The position numbers and the translations under genes were made by a program. 64,000 nt of DNA, taken from contig JAFIEI010000002.1 in the NCBI GenBank assembly GCA_020832565.1, forward strand, positions 186,001 through 250,000, given 5' to 3'. The notes beneath the pieces are model-generated. The model was not told where the DNA came from. It searched no databases and saw only the letters and a program-made list of their open reading frames with translations. Source of the DNA: Salinarimonas sp. (GTDB lineage: Bacteria > Pseudomonadota > Alphaproteobacteria > Rhizobiales > Beijerinckiaceae). How positions within the stretch are numbered: the stretch's first letter is position 1; every line of letters starts with the position of its first letter. Positions 37,825 to 45,444 of this stretch are shown piece after piece.

Positions 37825-38301
37825 ATGGAACTGAAAGAGGAAATCCTGATCCCGGCGCCGCGTGACCAGGTCTATGCCGCGCTCAATGACCCCGAGATTC
37901 TCAAGGAATCGATCCCCGGCTGCGAGGAGCTGATCAAGCATTCCGACACCGAGCTCGAAGCCAAGGTCGTGCTCAAGATCGGTCCCGTGAAAGCGCGGTT
38001 CGGCGGTAATGTCACGCTCGACCCGTCCGGCGCGCCGGAGCAGTTCTCGCTGACCGGCGAAGGCTCCGGCGGTGCGGCGGGTTTTGCCAAGGGAAGCGCC
38101 ACGGTCGAACTGGAGGATCGGGGCGCGGAGACGCTTTTGCGCTATGACGCCAAGGCCGAGATCGGCGGCAAGCTGGCGCAGCTCGGTTCGCGGCTGGTGC
38201 AGAGCACCGCGAAGAAGCTCGCGGCCAAGTTCTTTGCGACCTTCGCCGAGAAGGTGACACAAGCGCAAAACCAGGAGGGAGAGCCGGCAGAAACCGCCTG
38301 A
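37825..38301 (+). CDS. coxG: CoxG, SRPBCC-fold CO dehydrogenase accessory protein
   Basis: A 158-residue CoxG-family protein with an SRPBCC lipid-binding fold: LIPAPRDQVYAALNDPEIL, then IPGCEELIKHSDTELEAKV and a C-terminal helix LAQLGSRLVQSTAKKLAAKF. CoxG links CO dehydrogenase to the membrane quinone pool. No transmembrane or long linker segment follows the fold; the protein ends QNQEGEPAETA. It would therefore be a soluble form, unlike the membrane-anchored versions described in other carboxydotrophs. AAGGAGG lies just before the ATG. The repeat copy B separates it from coxF. Confidence 0.92.
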   Translation: MELKEEILIPAPRDQVYAALNDPEILKESIPGCEELIKHSDTELEAKVVLKIGPVKARFGGNVTLDPSGAPEQFSLTGEGSGGAAGFAKGSATVELEDRGAETLLRYDAKAEIGGKLAQLGSRLVQSTAKKLAAKFFATFAEKVTQAQNQEGEPAETA

Positions 38302-38323
38302 GGTGCATGCGCGATATCGAATG

Positions 38324-38353
38324 AAAACCCGCCGGACCGCTCCGGCGGGTTTT
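38324..38353. terminator. Bidirectional terminator between coxG and livM
   Basis: AAAACCCGCCGGA (38324-38336) and TCCGGCGGGTTTT (38341-38353) form a 13-bp stem with a four-base loop. T or A runs on both sides suit convergent termination of the cox and liv transcripts. Confidence 0.88.
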
Positions 38354-38362
38354 GCTTTGCCG

Positions 38363-39697
38363 CTAGCGTAACGGTTTTGCCGCGGTCTTCTCGGGAATCA
38401 ATCCGCGCGGCGAGAAGCGCATCACGGTGAGCAGGATCGCCCCCATGAGGAGCATGCGCAGATGCGCAGCGCTGTCGACGAGATGGGCGCGCATGGCCGG
38501 CCCGAATTCGAAGGTGGTGGTGATCATCTGCATCAGCCACAGCCCCGCCGGCTCGGCCTGAACCCAGACGAACCAGATGACGAACCCGCCCAGAACGGCG
38601 CCGAAATTGTTCCCCGAGCCACCGACGATCACCATCACCCAGATCAGGAAGGTGTAGCGCAGCGGGATATAGGTGGTGGGCGTGAACTGGCCGTCGAGCG
38701 TCACCAGCATGGCGCCGGCAATGCCGACCACGGCGGAGCCCAGCACGAAGACCTGCAGGTGCCGGCCCGTGATGTCCTTGCCCATGGCGGCGGCGGAATC
38801 GCGGTTGTCGCGGATGGCGCGCATCATCCGGCCCCAGGGCGAGTTCAACGCCCGCTCGCACAGGATCATGATCAGCACCAGCACGATGATGAAGATGATC
38901 GCGAAGCCGCCGCGCACCGCAATGCTCGACATCACCGTCACCGGAACATCGAACCGCACGGCGAGATCGGCAAACCATTCCGAGCGCTGGAGGGCGAGTT
39001 CGTTGGGCAAGGGGCGCGGAATGCCGGTGACGTTCTTGACGCCGCGGGTGAGCCAGTTCTCGTTCTTCAGGATCGAGAGGATGATCTCGGAAATGCCGAG
39101 CGTCGCGATCGCAAGGTAGTCCGAACGCAGGCCCAGAGCCACGCGGCCGATCAGATAGGCAGCCCCGGCAGCAAACAGGCCCCCGACCATCCAGGACAGA
39201 ATGATCGGCATGCCCAGCCCCCCGAGATAACCCTCGGATGTGGGGTTGACGGCCTCGATCGCATCCGTCGCCGGATCGGCGAAATAGCGGATGGCGAAAT
39301 AGCCCGCGATGATGATCACGGCGGTCAGAAGATTGCGCCCGCGCCCTTTATAGCTCCGTCGCAGCATGATCGCGGCGGCGATGGTGAGCAAAAGCATCAG
39401 CGCCGCGAGGGCGAGCCCCTGCCAGCCGACGGCCCAGGCTTCGGGAACGGGCGGCATCGAGACCAGGACCGCTGCGACACCGCCCAGAGCGGCAAAGCCC
39501 ATGATACCGACATTGAACAGCCCGGCATAACCCCACTGGATGTTCACGCCGAGCGCCATGATCGCGGAGATCATGCAAAGGTTGAAGATCGCCAGCGCCA
39601 CGGTCCAGCTCTGGAAGAACCCGACCATGATGAGCGCCAGCGCCATTGCCGCGTAGAGCAACGGCATGCGGTAATCGCTCGTCTGCACCGTCCTCAT
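38363..39697 (-). CDS. livM: Branched-chain amino-acid ABC transporter permease LivM
   Basis: A 444-residue inner-membrane permease with about ten predicted helices. The conserved BPD_transp_2 signature is QWGYAGLFNVGIMGFAALGG. The cytoplasmic coupling loop has RSDYLAIATLGISEII, and NSPWGRMMRAIRDNRDSAAA follows. It pairs with LivH as the channel for branched-chain amino acids or related amides. Its ATG at 39697 overlaps the livH stop (ATGA). At 444 residues it is longer than the classic form, with additional segments around residues 70-190. The open frame reaches 40243, but only as a shadow of livH. Confidence 0.9.
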   Translation of the reverse strand: MRTVQTSDYRMPLLYAAMALALIMVGFFQSWTVALAIFNLCMISAIMALGVNIQWGYAGLFNVGIMGFAALGGVAAVLVSMPPVPEAWAVGWQGLALAALMLLLTIAAAIMLRRSYKGRGRNLLTAVIIIAGYFAIRYFADPATDAIEAVNPTSEGYLGGLGMPIILSWMVGGLFAAGAAYLIGRVALGLRSDYLAIATLGISEIILSILKNENWLTRGVKNVTGIPRPLPNELALQRSEWFADLAVRFDVPVTVMSSIAVRGGFAIIFIIVLVLIMILCERALNSPWGRMMRAIRDNRDSAAAMGKDITGRHLQVFVLGSAVVGIAGAMLVTLDGQFTPTTYIPLRYTFLIWVMVIVGGSGNNFGAVLGGFVIWFVWVQAEPAGLWLMQMITTTFEFGPAMRAHLVDSAAHLRMLLMGAILLTVMRFSPRGLIPEKTAAKPLR

Positions 39698-40707
39698 ATC
39701 ACGCGCCCCTTGAAGATGCCGTTCGGTCGTACCAGCAGGACCAGCACGAGAATGATGAAGGACACGGCGAATTTGTAATCCGTGGAGAGCAGTTGCACGA
39801 GCCCGTCGGGCATCCACTCTTCCGGCATGATATGCGACAGGAAGCGGCGATAGGCATAGGTGACGCTCACCTCCGAGAAGGCGACGATGAAGCCTCCCGC
39901 AATCGCTCCGAATGGCTGTCCGATGCCGCCGACCACCGCAGAGGCGAAGATCGGCAGGAGCAGCATGAAATAGTTGAAGGGCCGGAAGCTCTTGTCGAGC
40001 CCGTAGAGCGTACCCGCGATCGTGGCGAGCGCCGCCGCGATCACCCAGGTGATCAGCACCACACGACCGGGATTGATGCCCGACAGGAGCGCGAGATCCT
40101 CGTTGTCGGAATAGGCGCGCATGGCCTTGCCAGTGCGCGTCTTCTGCAGGAACCAGAACAGGGCGATCACCACGACGACGGCGATGACGAGGGTGTGAAC
40201 CTGGCTGGAACGCAGCGCGAGCCCCTCGGCGAGGCCGGTCCATTCGCGAAACTCGCCGGCGCGTATGATGAAGCGCTCGCCATCCTCGAAGCGAATATCG
40301 GAGGTGCCGATGAAGATGCGCGTCAGCGCGTTATAGATGAACATCACCCCGACCGAGGCGATCACGAAGGTGACCGGCGCCGATCGCTTCTTGCGATAGA
40401 AGCGGTAGACCACCCGGTCCGTCCCCATGGCCAGAAGCACCGCCGCGATGATCCCGAAGGGCAGCGCCAGCAGCGCCGTGGGAAGTGGCCCCAGGCCGAT
40501 CCCCTGGGCCTGGAAGAACCAGGTCAGGAGGATCACCGTCATGGTGCCGAAAGCCATGAGATCGCCATGGGCGAAATTGGCAAAGCGCAAGACGGCATAG
40601 ATCAGCGTGACGCCGAGTGCGCCCAATGCGAGCTGCGCGCCATAGGCGAGACTGGGAATGATGACGAAATTCGCCAGCACCACCAATGCGTTGAGTATGT
40701 CTTCCAC
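39694..40707 (-). CDS. livH: Branched-chain amino-acid ABC transporter permease LivH
   Basis: A 337-residue inner-membrane permease. Recognisable parts are LGALGVTLIYAVLRFANFAH near the N-terminus, the GTDRVVYRFYRKK segment, and the conserved cytoplasmic loop TRTGKAMRAYSDNEDLALLSGINPGRV that contacts the ATPases. It forms a heterodimer with LivM. It starts two bases after the livF stop, so the whole liv set reads as one unit in the order K-G-F-H-M. Confidence 0.93.
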   Translation of the reverse strand: MEDILNALVVLANFVIIPSLAYGAQLALGALGVTLIYAVLRFANFAHGDLMAFGTMTVILLTWFFQAQGIGLGPLPTALLALPFGIIAAVLLAMGTDRVVYRFYRKKRSAPVTFVIASVGVMFIYNALTRIFIGTSDIRFEDGERFIIRAGEFREWTGLAEGLALRSSQVHTLVIAVVVVIALFWFLQKTRTGKAMRAYSDNEDLALLSGINPGRVVLITWVIAAALATIAGTLYGLDKSFRPFNYFMLLLPIFASAVVGGIGQPFGAIAGGFIVAFSEVSVTYAYRRFLSHIMPEEWMPDGLVQLLSTDYKFAVSFIILVLVLLVRPNGIFKGRVI

Positions 40708-40709
40708 CC

Positions 40710-41414
40710 TCAGCCCCCCAGGAAGGAACGACGGACTTCCGGGTTGGCGAGAAGCGCCTCCCCCGTGTCGGTGAATCGGTTGCGGCCCTGCACCAGGACG
40801 TAGCCCTTGTCGGCGATGGCGAGCGCCTGGCGTGCATTCTGCTCGACCATGAGAATGGCGATGCCCGTATTGGCCACGTCGATGATCTTGTCGAACAGGT
40901 CGTCCATGACGATGGGCGAGACGCCCGCCGTGGGCTCGTCGAGCATCAGCACGTCGGGCTTGGTCATCAGCGCGCGCCCGACGGCGACCTGCTGACGCTG
41001 CCCACCGGACAATTCGCCCGCCGGCTGGCGGCGCTTCTCGGCGAGGACGGGGAATAGCGAAAACACCTGCTCCATCGTCTCCGAGAAGTCATCGTCGCGG
41101 ATGAAGGCACCCATTTCCAGATTTTCCTGGACTGTGAGCGTACGGAAGACATTGCCGGTCTGCGGCACGAAACCCATCCCCGCGCGCACCCGCTCCTGCG
41201 GCGTCATCCCGGTAATGTCGCGCTCGCCCAGCCGCACCACGCCCTCACGCATCTGCAGCATGCCGAAAATCGCCTTCATCGCCGTGGATTTGCCGGCGCC
41301 GTTGGGCCCGACGATCACTGCGACCTCGCCTTTCTCGACCGAGATCGTACAGTCGTGCAGGATGTCCGCGCCGCCGTAGCCGCCCGTCATCCCTTCTCCG
41401 ATCAGAAAACTCAT
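40710..41414 (-). CDS. livF: Branched-chain amino-acid ABC transporter ATPase LivF
   Basis: A 234-residue ATPase. Walker A is GPNGAGKST, the signature is LSGGQRQQV, and Walker B is VLMLDEPTAGVSP. The short length and the C-terminal LANPEVRRSFLGG are typical of LivF. With LivG it powers uptake through LivH and LivM. Ten bases separate it from livG. Confidence 0.95.
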   Translation of the reverse strand: MSFLIGEGMTGGYGGADILHDCTISVEKGEVAVIVGPNGAGKSTAMKAIFGMLQMREGVVRLGERDITGMTPQERVRAGMGFVPQTGNVFRTLTVQENLEMGAFIRDDDFSETMEQVFSLFPVLAEKRRQPAGELSGGQRQQVAVGRALMTKPDVLMLDEPTAGVSPIVMDDLFDKIIDVANTGIAILMVEQNARQALAIADKGYVLVQGRNRFTDTGEALLANPEVRRSFLGG

Positions 41415-41424
41415 TTGAGAAGCC

Positions 41425-42216
41425 TCATGCGCCCGCCTTCGCCCGGGTCGGGCGCTGCTTCATGCCGGTGCCGAGATAAGCCTCGATGACCTGCTCGTTG
41501 CTCTTGACCTCGTCGACATGCCCCTCGACCAGCACGGTACCCTCGGCCATGACGATGACCGGGTCGCAGAGATCGCCGATGAAATCCATGTCGTGTTCGA
41601 TCATGCAGAAGGTGTAGCCGCGCTCCTGGTTGAGCCGGCGGATCGCATCCGCGATGGTCTTGAGCAACGTGCGGTTCACGCCCGCGCCGACCTCGTCGAG
41701 GAAGACGATCTTGGCATCCACCATCATGGTGCGCCCGAGTTCCAGAAGCTTCTTCTGACCGCCCGAGAGATTGCCCGCCAGCTCGTCCGCGACGCGGGTC
41801 AGCTGCAGGAAGTCGATCACCTCGTCGGCCCTGGCACGTACCTTGGCTTCTTCCTCGGCAATGGCCTTGCGATGGAAAAACGTGTTCCATAGCCGTTCGC
41901 CCATCTGATCGCCGGGAACCATCATGAGATTTTCGCGCACGGTGAGCGTGGCGAATTCATGGGCGATCTGGAAGGTGCGCAGCAGCCCCTTGTAGAACAG
42001 TTCGTGCGGCGGCAGACCGGTAATGTCCTCGCCGTCCAGATAGATCTTGCCGGAAGTCGGCGCGTAATGCCCCGCGATGCAGTTGAAAAGGGTGGTCTTG
42101 CCCGCCCCGTTCGGCCCGATCAGCCCAGTGATCGACCCTTTGGCGATCTCCAGCGTCGCTCCGTTGACCGCGCGGATACCCCCGAAGTGCATATGCACGT
42201 CTTCGACGCGTATCAT
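41425..42216 (-). CDS. livG: Branched-chain amino-acid ABC transporter ATPase LivG
   Basis: A 263-residue ATPase. Walker A is GPNGAGKTT, the signature is LSGGQKKL, Walker B follows as TMMVDAKIVFLDE, and the switch is MIEHDMDFIGDLCDPV, which is characteristic of LivG. The ATG at 42216 has GAGGG seven bases upstream; the frame continues to an ATG at 42237, which adds seven residues. It lies 69 bases downstream of livK. Confidence 0.94.
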   Translation of the reverse strand: MIRVEDVHMHFGGIRAVNGATLEIAKGSITGLIGPNGAGKTTLFNCIAGHYAPTSGKIYLDGEDITGLPPHELFYKGLLRTFQIAHEFATLTVRENLMMVPGDQMGERLWNTFFHRKAIAEEEAKVRARADEVIDFLQLTRVADELAGNLSGGQKKLLELGRTMMVDAKIVFLDEVGAGVNRTLLKTIADAIRRLNQERGYTFCMIEHDMDFIGDLCDPVIVMAEGTVLVEGHVDEVKSNEQVIEAYLGTGMKQRPTRAKAGA

Positions 42217-42284
42217 TCTCTTGCCCTCGACGCACACCAGCCCGGAGCACAGAGCCCCGGGCTGGCGTTGTTGCCATCAAGCGA

Positions 42285-43478
42285 TCAACGGAACTCGATC
42301 GTCTGGAACGCGCCGTCATCGACCTCGTAGATGCGGTAGCGACCAGCGGCCTCACCGGGGCCGATCAGTTCCACACCGGTAGCGCCGACATAGTTGACTT
42401 CGCCACCATTCGCGAGGATTTCGAGAGCTTTGGCGAGTTCACCGGGCATGATCTCTTCACCCGGCTCATTGGCGACCGAGAACATCGCATCGCGGATCGC
42501 CGTACGGTCCGTCGAGCCGGCAGCCTGCATGGCGAGCGCCACCAGCGCAGCCGCATCGTAGGATTCACCCGCGAAGGACGAGGAACCGTCGAAGCCGGCC
42601 TCTTCAGCCAGGGAGAGGAAGACATCGGCGCCTTCGAGGTCGCTGCCCGGCACGGTGCCGAATGCGCGCCCGTAGAGCTCGGAACCGATGGCGTCTATCA
42701 GGCTCTGGCCGAACATGCCGTCGGCAAGGACGAAGTTCTGGAAGGCGTCGATGTCGATCGAAGCCTGGATGATGCCGCGACCACCCTGGTCGACATAGCC
42801 GAACACGACGAGATCGTCGGCGCCGGCGGCCGAAAGCGCGCCGACTTCGGCGGAGTAATCCGCGCGACCGTCTTCATGCGCGGCGTTGATCACGACCGTG
42901 CCGCCATATTCTTCGAACGCAGCGATGAAGGCTTCCGACAAGCCGCGACCGTAATCGTTGTTGGTGTAGGTGACTGCCACCGTCTCGATACCGCGCTCCC
43001 ACACGATATCGGCGACGACCTGGCCCTGACGCGCATCGGACGGCGCCGTGCGGAAGAAGTAGCCGTCATCGTCGATCGTGGTCAGCGCCGGAGAGGTCGA
43101 GGAGGGGGAGACCATGACGACGCCGTTGGGGATCGCCACGTTATTGGCCACCGCGATGCTCGCGCCGGAGCAGTCGGCACCGACGATAGCAGCGACTTCG
43201 TCAGTCGTGATCAGGCGCTCGGCGGCGGAGGTCGCAGCCGCGGCGTCCGTGCAGGTCGAGTCGGCGCGCACGGCGTTGATCGTCATACCGTCGAGCAGGA
43301 GGCCCGATTCATTGACTTCCGAGAAGGCGAGTTCGGCGGCGGCGGCCATGGTCGGCGTAATCGACTCGATCGGCCCGGTAAAGCCGAGGAGGATGCCGAC
43401 ATTCACGGTATCGGCCTTTGCAGCCGGAGCTGCTACCAGCAGCGCCGAAGCCGCCGTAGCGAGCATGAGCTTTTTCAT
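42285..43478 (-). CDS. livK: Periplasmic amino-acid-binding protein of the liv transporter
   Basis: A 397-residue solute-binding protein with a clear signal peptide (MKKLMLATAASALLVAAPAA, cleavage before KADTVNVGI). The periplasmic-binding fold begins VNVGILLGFTGPIESITPTM. The ligand-contact motif includes ADCSGASIAVANNVAI and VSPSSTSPALT. The binding specificity could be branched-chain amino acids, amides or urea and cannot be set by eye. It heads the liv operon on the minus strand. Its leader can fold so that the ribosome site is paired (43485-43547). Confidence 0.93.
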   Translation of the reverse strand: MKKLMLATAASALLVAAPAAKADTVNVGILLGFTGPIESITPTMAAAAELAFSEVNESGLLLDGMTINAVRADSTCTDAAAATSAAERLITTDEVAAIVGADCSGASIAVANNVAIPNGVVMVSPSSTSPALTTIDDDGYFFRTAPSDARQGQVVADIVWERGIETVAVTYTNNDYGRGLSEAFIAAFEEYGGTVVINAAHEDGRADYSAEVGALSAAGADDLVVFGYVDQGGRGIIQASIDIDAFQNFVLADGMFGQSLIDAIGSELYGRAFGTVPGSDLEGADVFLSLAEEAGFDGSSSFAGESYDAAALVALAMQAAGSTDRTAIRDAMFSVANEPGEEIMPGELAKALEILANGGEVNYVGATGVELIGPGEAAGRYRIYEVDDGAFQTIEFR

Positions 43479-43484
43479 CGTTTC

Positions 43485-43547
43485 CACTCCACGTTTGACG
43501 TTGTGGTTGTTGCGACCTGTTCCCATCTGGTGGTCGGAAGTGGAGTG
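43485..43547 (-). promoter_or_regulatory. Possible ribosome-site-sequestering hairpin in the livK leader
   Basis: CACTCCAC (43485-43492) and GTGGAGTG (43540-43547) are perfect 8-base inverted arms. In the livK message the 3' arm is GTGGAGTG, which contains the likely Shine-Dalgarno GGAG just before the ATG. Pairing with the upstream arm would hide it. Confidence 0.4.
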
Positions 43548-43624
43548 TAATGCAGCAATTTCACGTATGCTACCGCTTTCGGCAAGTTTTGACACAATCT
43601 TGCGAGAATCCGCAAAAACCCTTG

Positions 43625-44875
43625 TCAATCAACCCATTCACCGGCCCGCATGAGGGGCTCGGGCAGGCCGGATGCGGCAATCCCGTCCACATCGACCTCA
43701 TCGGAACCGATCATCCAGTCGATGTGAATGCGGCTGTCATTGAAGCCGCGTGCGATCGCCTCGCCGGGACTCATCTTGTCGAAACGATCCAGGCAATGCG
43801 GATATGGCGCGCCGATGGCGATATGGCTGGCAGCGTTTTCATCGAACAGCGTATTGAAGAAAAGAATGCCGCTCTGCGCGATCGGTGAAGAATGCGGCAC
43901 GAGCGCAACTTCGCCGAGCCGGCTTGCCCCCTTGTCGCTTGCGAGCAGCGCATGCAGGATTTCTTCCCCGCGCGTTGCGCTCGCCTGCACGATCCTTCCC
44001 GCCTCGAAACGCACGCCGATATTTTCGATCATGCTGTTCTGATAGGAGAGCGGACGCGTCGCACGAACGAAACCCTCTACCTTCATCGCATGGGGCATGG
44101 TGAAGACTTCCTCCGTCGGCAGGTTGGGATTGCACACGACGCCGTTCTTCATGCGCTCCGAACCGCCGCACCAGCGATGCCCGTCTGCAAGGCCTACACG
44201 CAGATTCGTGCCCGGACCGCGAAAGTGGAGAGCGGCGTAGTTCTTCGCGTTGAGCATCTTCACGCGCGCATGCAGAGCTGCGTTATGCGCCTTCCAGACA
44301 GCGACGGGATCGTCGTTATCCGCCCGGACGAAGGTGAAGATCGATTTCCAAAGGCGTGTCAGAGCAGCCTGCGGCGCCAGATCCGGAAACACCGCCTTCG
44401 CCCAACCCGGTGTTGCGCAAGCAACGTAGGACCAGTTCGTCAGAAGTTCCTGCATCGGCTGCGTCGCCGACAGGGAGGCCTCTCGCATCGCCCTGGTGCC
44501 CTGGGCCAGCGCCTGCTCGTCCTCCTCGGCAAGCAGAAACGGATCGGCGCCGGTGATGGTCAGGTGTGCCGCCCCCGAGCGCAAGGCGTTGCCAAGAGCA
44601 TCGAACATCCAGCGCGGCGCCGAATCGAGGCTCTTCTTCGTACCGTGGCGATAGCGGAATAGCTTGCAGGCATCATCCTCGATGACGGGTGTGACATAGG
44701 CGCAACCAGCCTCGTAGGCGGCGCGGGTCACGGCGCGGACGAGCGGCATGGCATCGGAGGGCGCCGTGATGATCAGTTGCTGCCTGGGCTTCAGCGCCAG
44801 GCCAATATGTACGATGGCTTCGGCATAGCGACGCAGCTTTTCTTCGAAATCGTCGCCGCACAAGGCTTCTGTCAT
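43625..44875 (-). CDS. M29-family aminopeptidase (AmpS/PepS-like)
   Basis: A 416-residue metallo-aminopeptidase of the thermophilic M29 family, a dimeric enzyme with two metal ions. Characteristic regions are FRGPGTNLRVGLADGHRWCG with NPNLPTEEVFTMPH, then the metal-site stretch RLGEVALVPHSSPI, NTLFDENAASHIAIG and the closing DSRIHIDWMIG with IHIDWM. The ATG at 44875 begins the natural N-terminus; a longer frame to 45193 is low-complexity. The gene lies on the liv strand, 146 bases upstream of livK, fitting peptide breakdown with amino-acid uptake. Confidence 0.9.
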   Translation of the reverse strand: MTEALCGDDFEEKLRRYAEAIVHIGLALKPRQQLIITAPSDAMPLVRAVTRAAYEAGCAYVTPVIEDDACKLFRYRHGTKKSLDSAPRWMFDALGNALRSGAAHLTITGADPFLLAEEDEQALAQGTRAMREASLSATQPMQELLTNWSYVACATPGWAKAVFPDLAPQAALTRLWKSIFTFVRADNDDPVAVWKAHNAALHARVKMLNAKNYAALHFRGPGTNLRVGLADGHRWCGGSERMKNGVVCNPNLPTEEVFTMPHAMKVEGFVRATRPLSYQNSMIENIGVRFEAGRIVQASATRGEEILHALLASDKGASRLGEVALVPHSSPIAQSGILFFNTLFDENAASHIAIGAPYPHCLDRFDKMSPGEAIARGFNDSRIHIDWMIGSDEVDVDGIAASGLPEPLMRAGEWVD

Positions 44876-45086
44876 GTTCAACCCGCATCGCTGTCTTCGA
44901 AAGAAGAAAAAGTGAATCGTCTGAAGCGGAACATGGGGAAAACAATTTAAGGTTATATTACATTGTCCGCTCCCGGGCCCTTCCAGGCTGCGCGATCGCC
45001 CCGAAAACAGGCATAGCGTAGACGCGCTTGTGAGAGCGACCCTAAATCGCCATGCTATGCACGGATATTCATCGGAGGTGTGAGCG

Positions 45087-45341
45087 ATGGCCCGCGTGGC
45101 GCGCAAGGTCGGTCTCGAGAGCTGGCGCGACGCAGTTGCACGGCACGCGGCAACGGCGGATCGTGTCGCCGAGTGCCTCGCCGCTTTCGACACCGCCTGC
45201 GCCGATGGTGCGCCCGAACACGTCGCCGCCTACCGTGCACTCGAGGCTCATGGCTGCCTCGCGCGCGTCATTCTGCCCGGAGATTCGCAACAGGAGCCCG
45301 ACCAGGCTGAAAGCGACCAGATCGAACCGCCCGGCTCCTGA
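45087..45341 (+). CDS. Small conserved-looking hypothetical protein
   Basis: An 84-residue protein, MARVARKVGLESWRDAVARH and onward, with a helical, Ala-rich core and an acidic tail. CGGAGGTG lies ten bases before its ATG, a better ribosome site than those of most genes here, and codon use looks coding. I recognise no family or motif. It precedes the cyclic-nucleotide phosphodiesterase gene by about 100 bases on the same strand. Confidence 0.6.
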   Translation: MARVARKVGLESWRDAVARHAATADRVAECLAAFDTACADGAPEHVAAYRALEAHGCLARVILPGDSQQEPDQAESDQIEPPGS

Positions 45342-45444
45342 AACGCGTTTTCGGTTTCGCGTGGGCCTTGCACTTTTACCCTCTTTCGCCCGTATGGATG
45401 TCGAAGCCTTGCCAGAACCATCCCGCCCGCGCCATACAACAACC

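Noticed and set aside
38363-40243. LivM as a 626-residue protein
   Set aside because: The first 182 residues are a shadow of livH; the ATG at 39697 overlapping the livH stop is the natural start.
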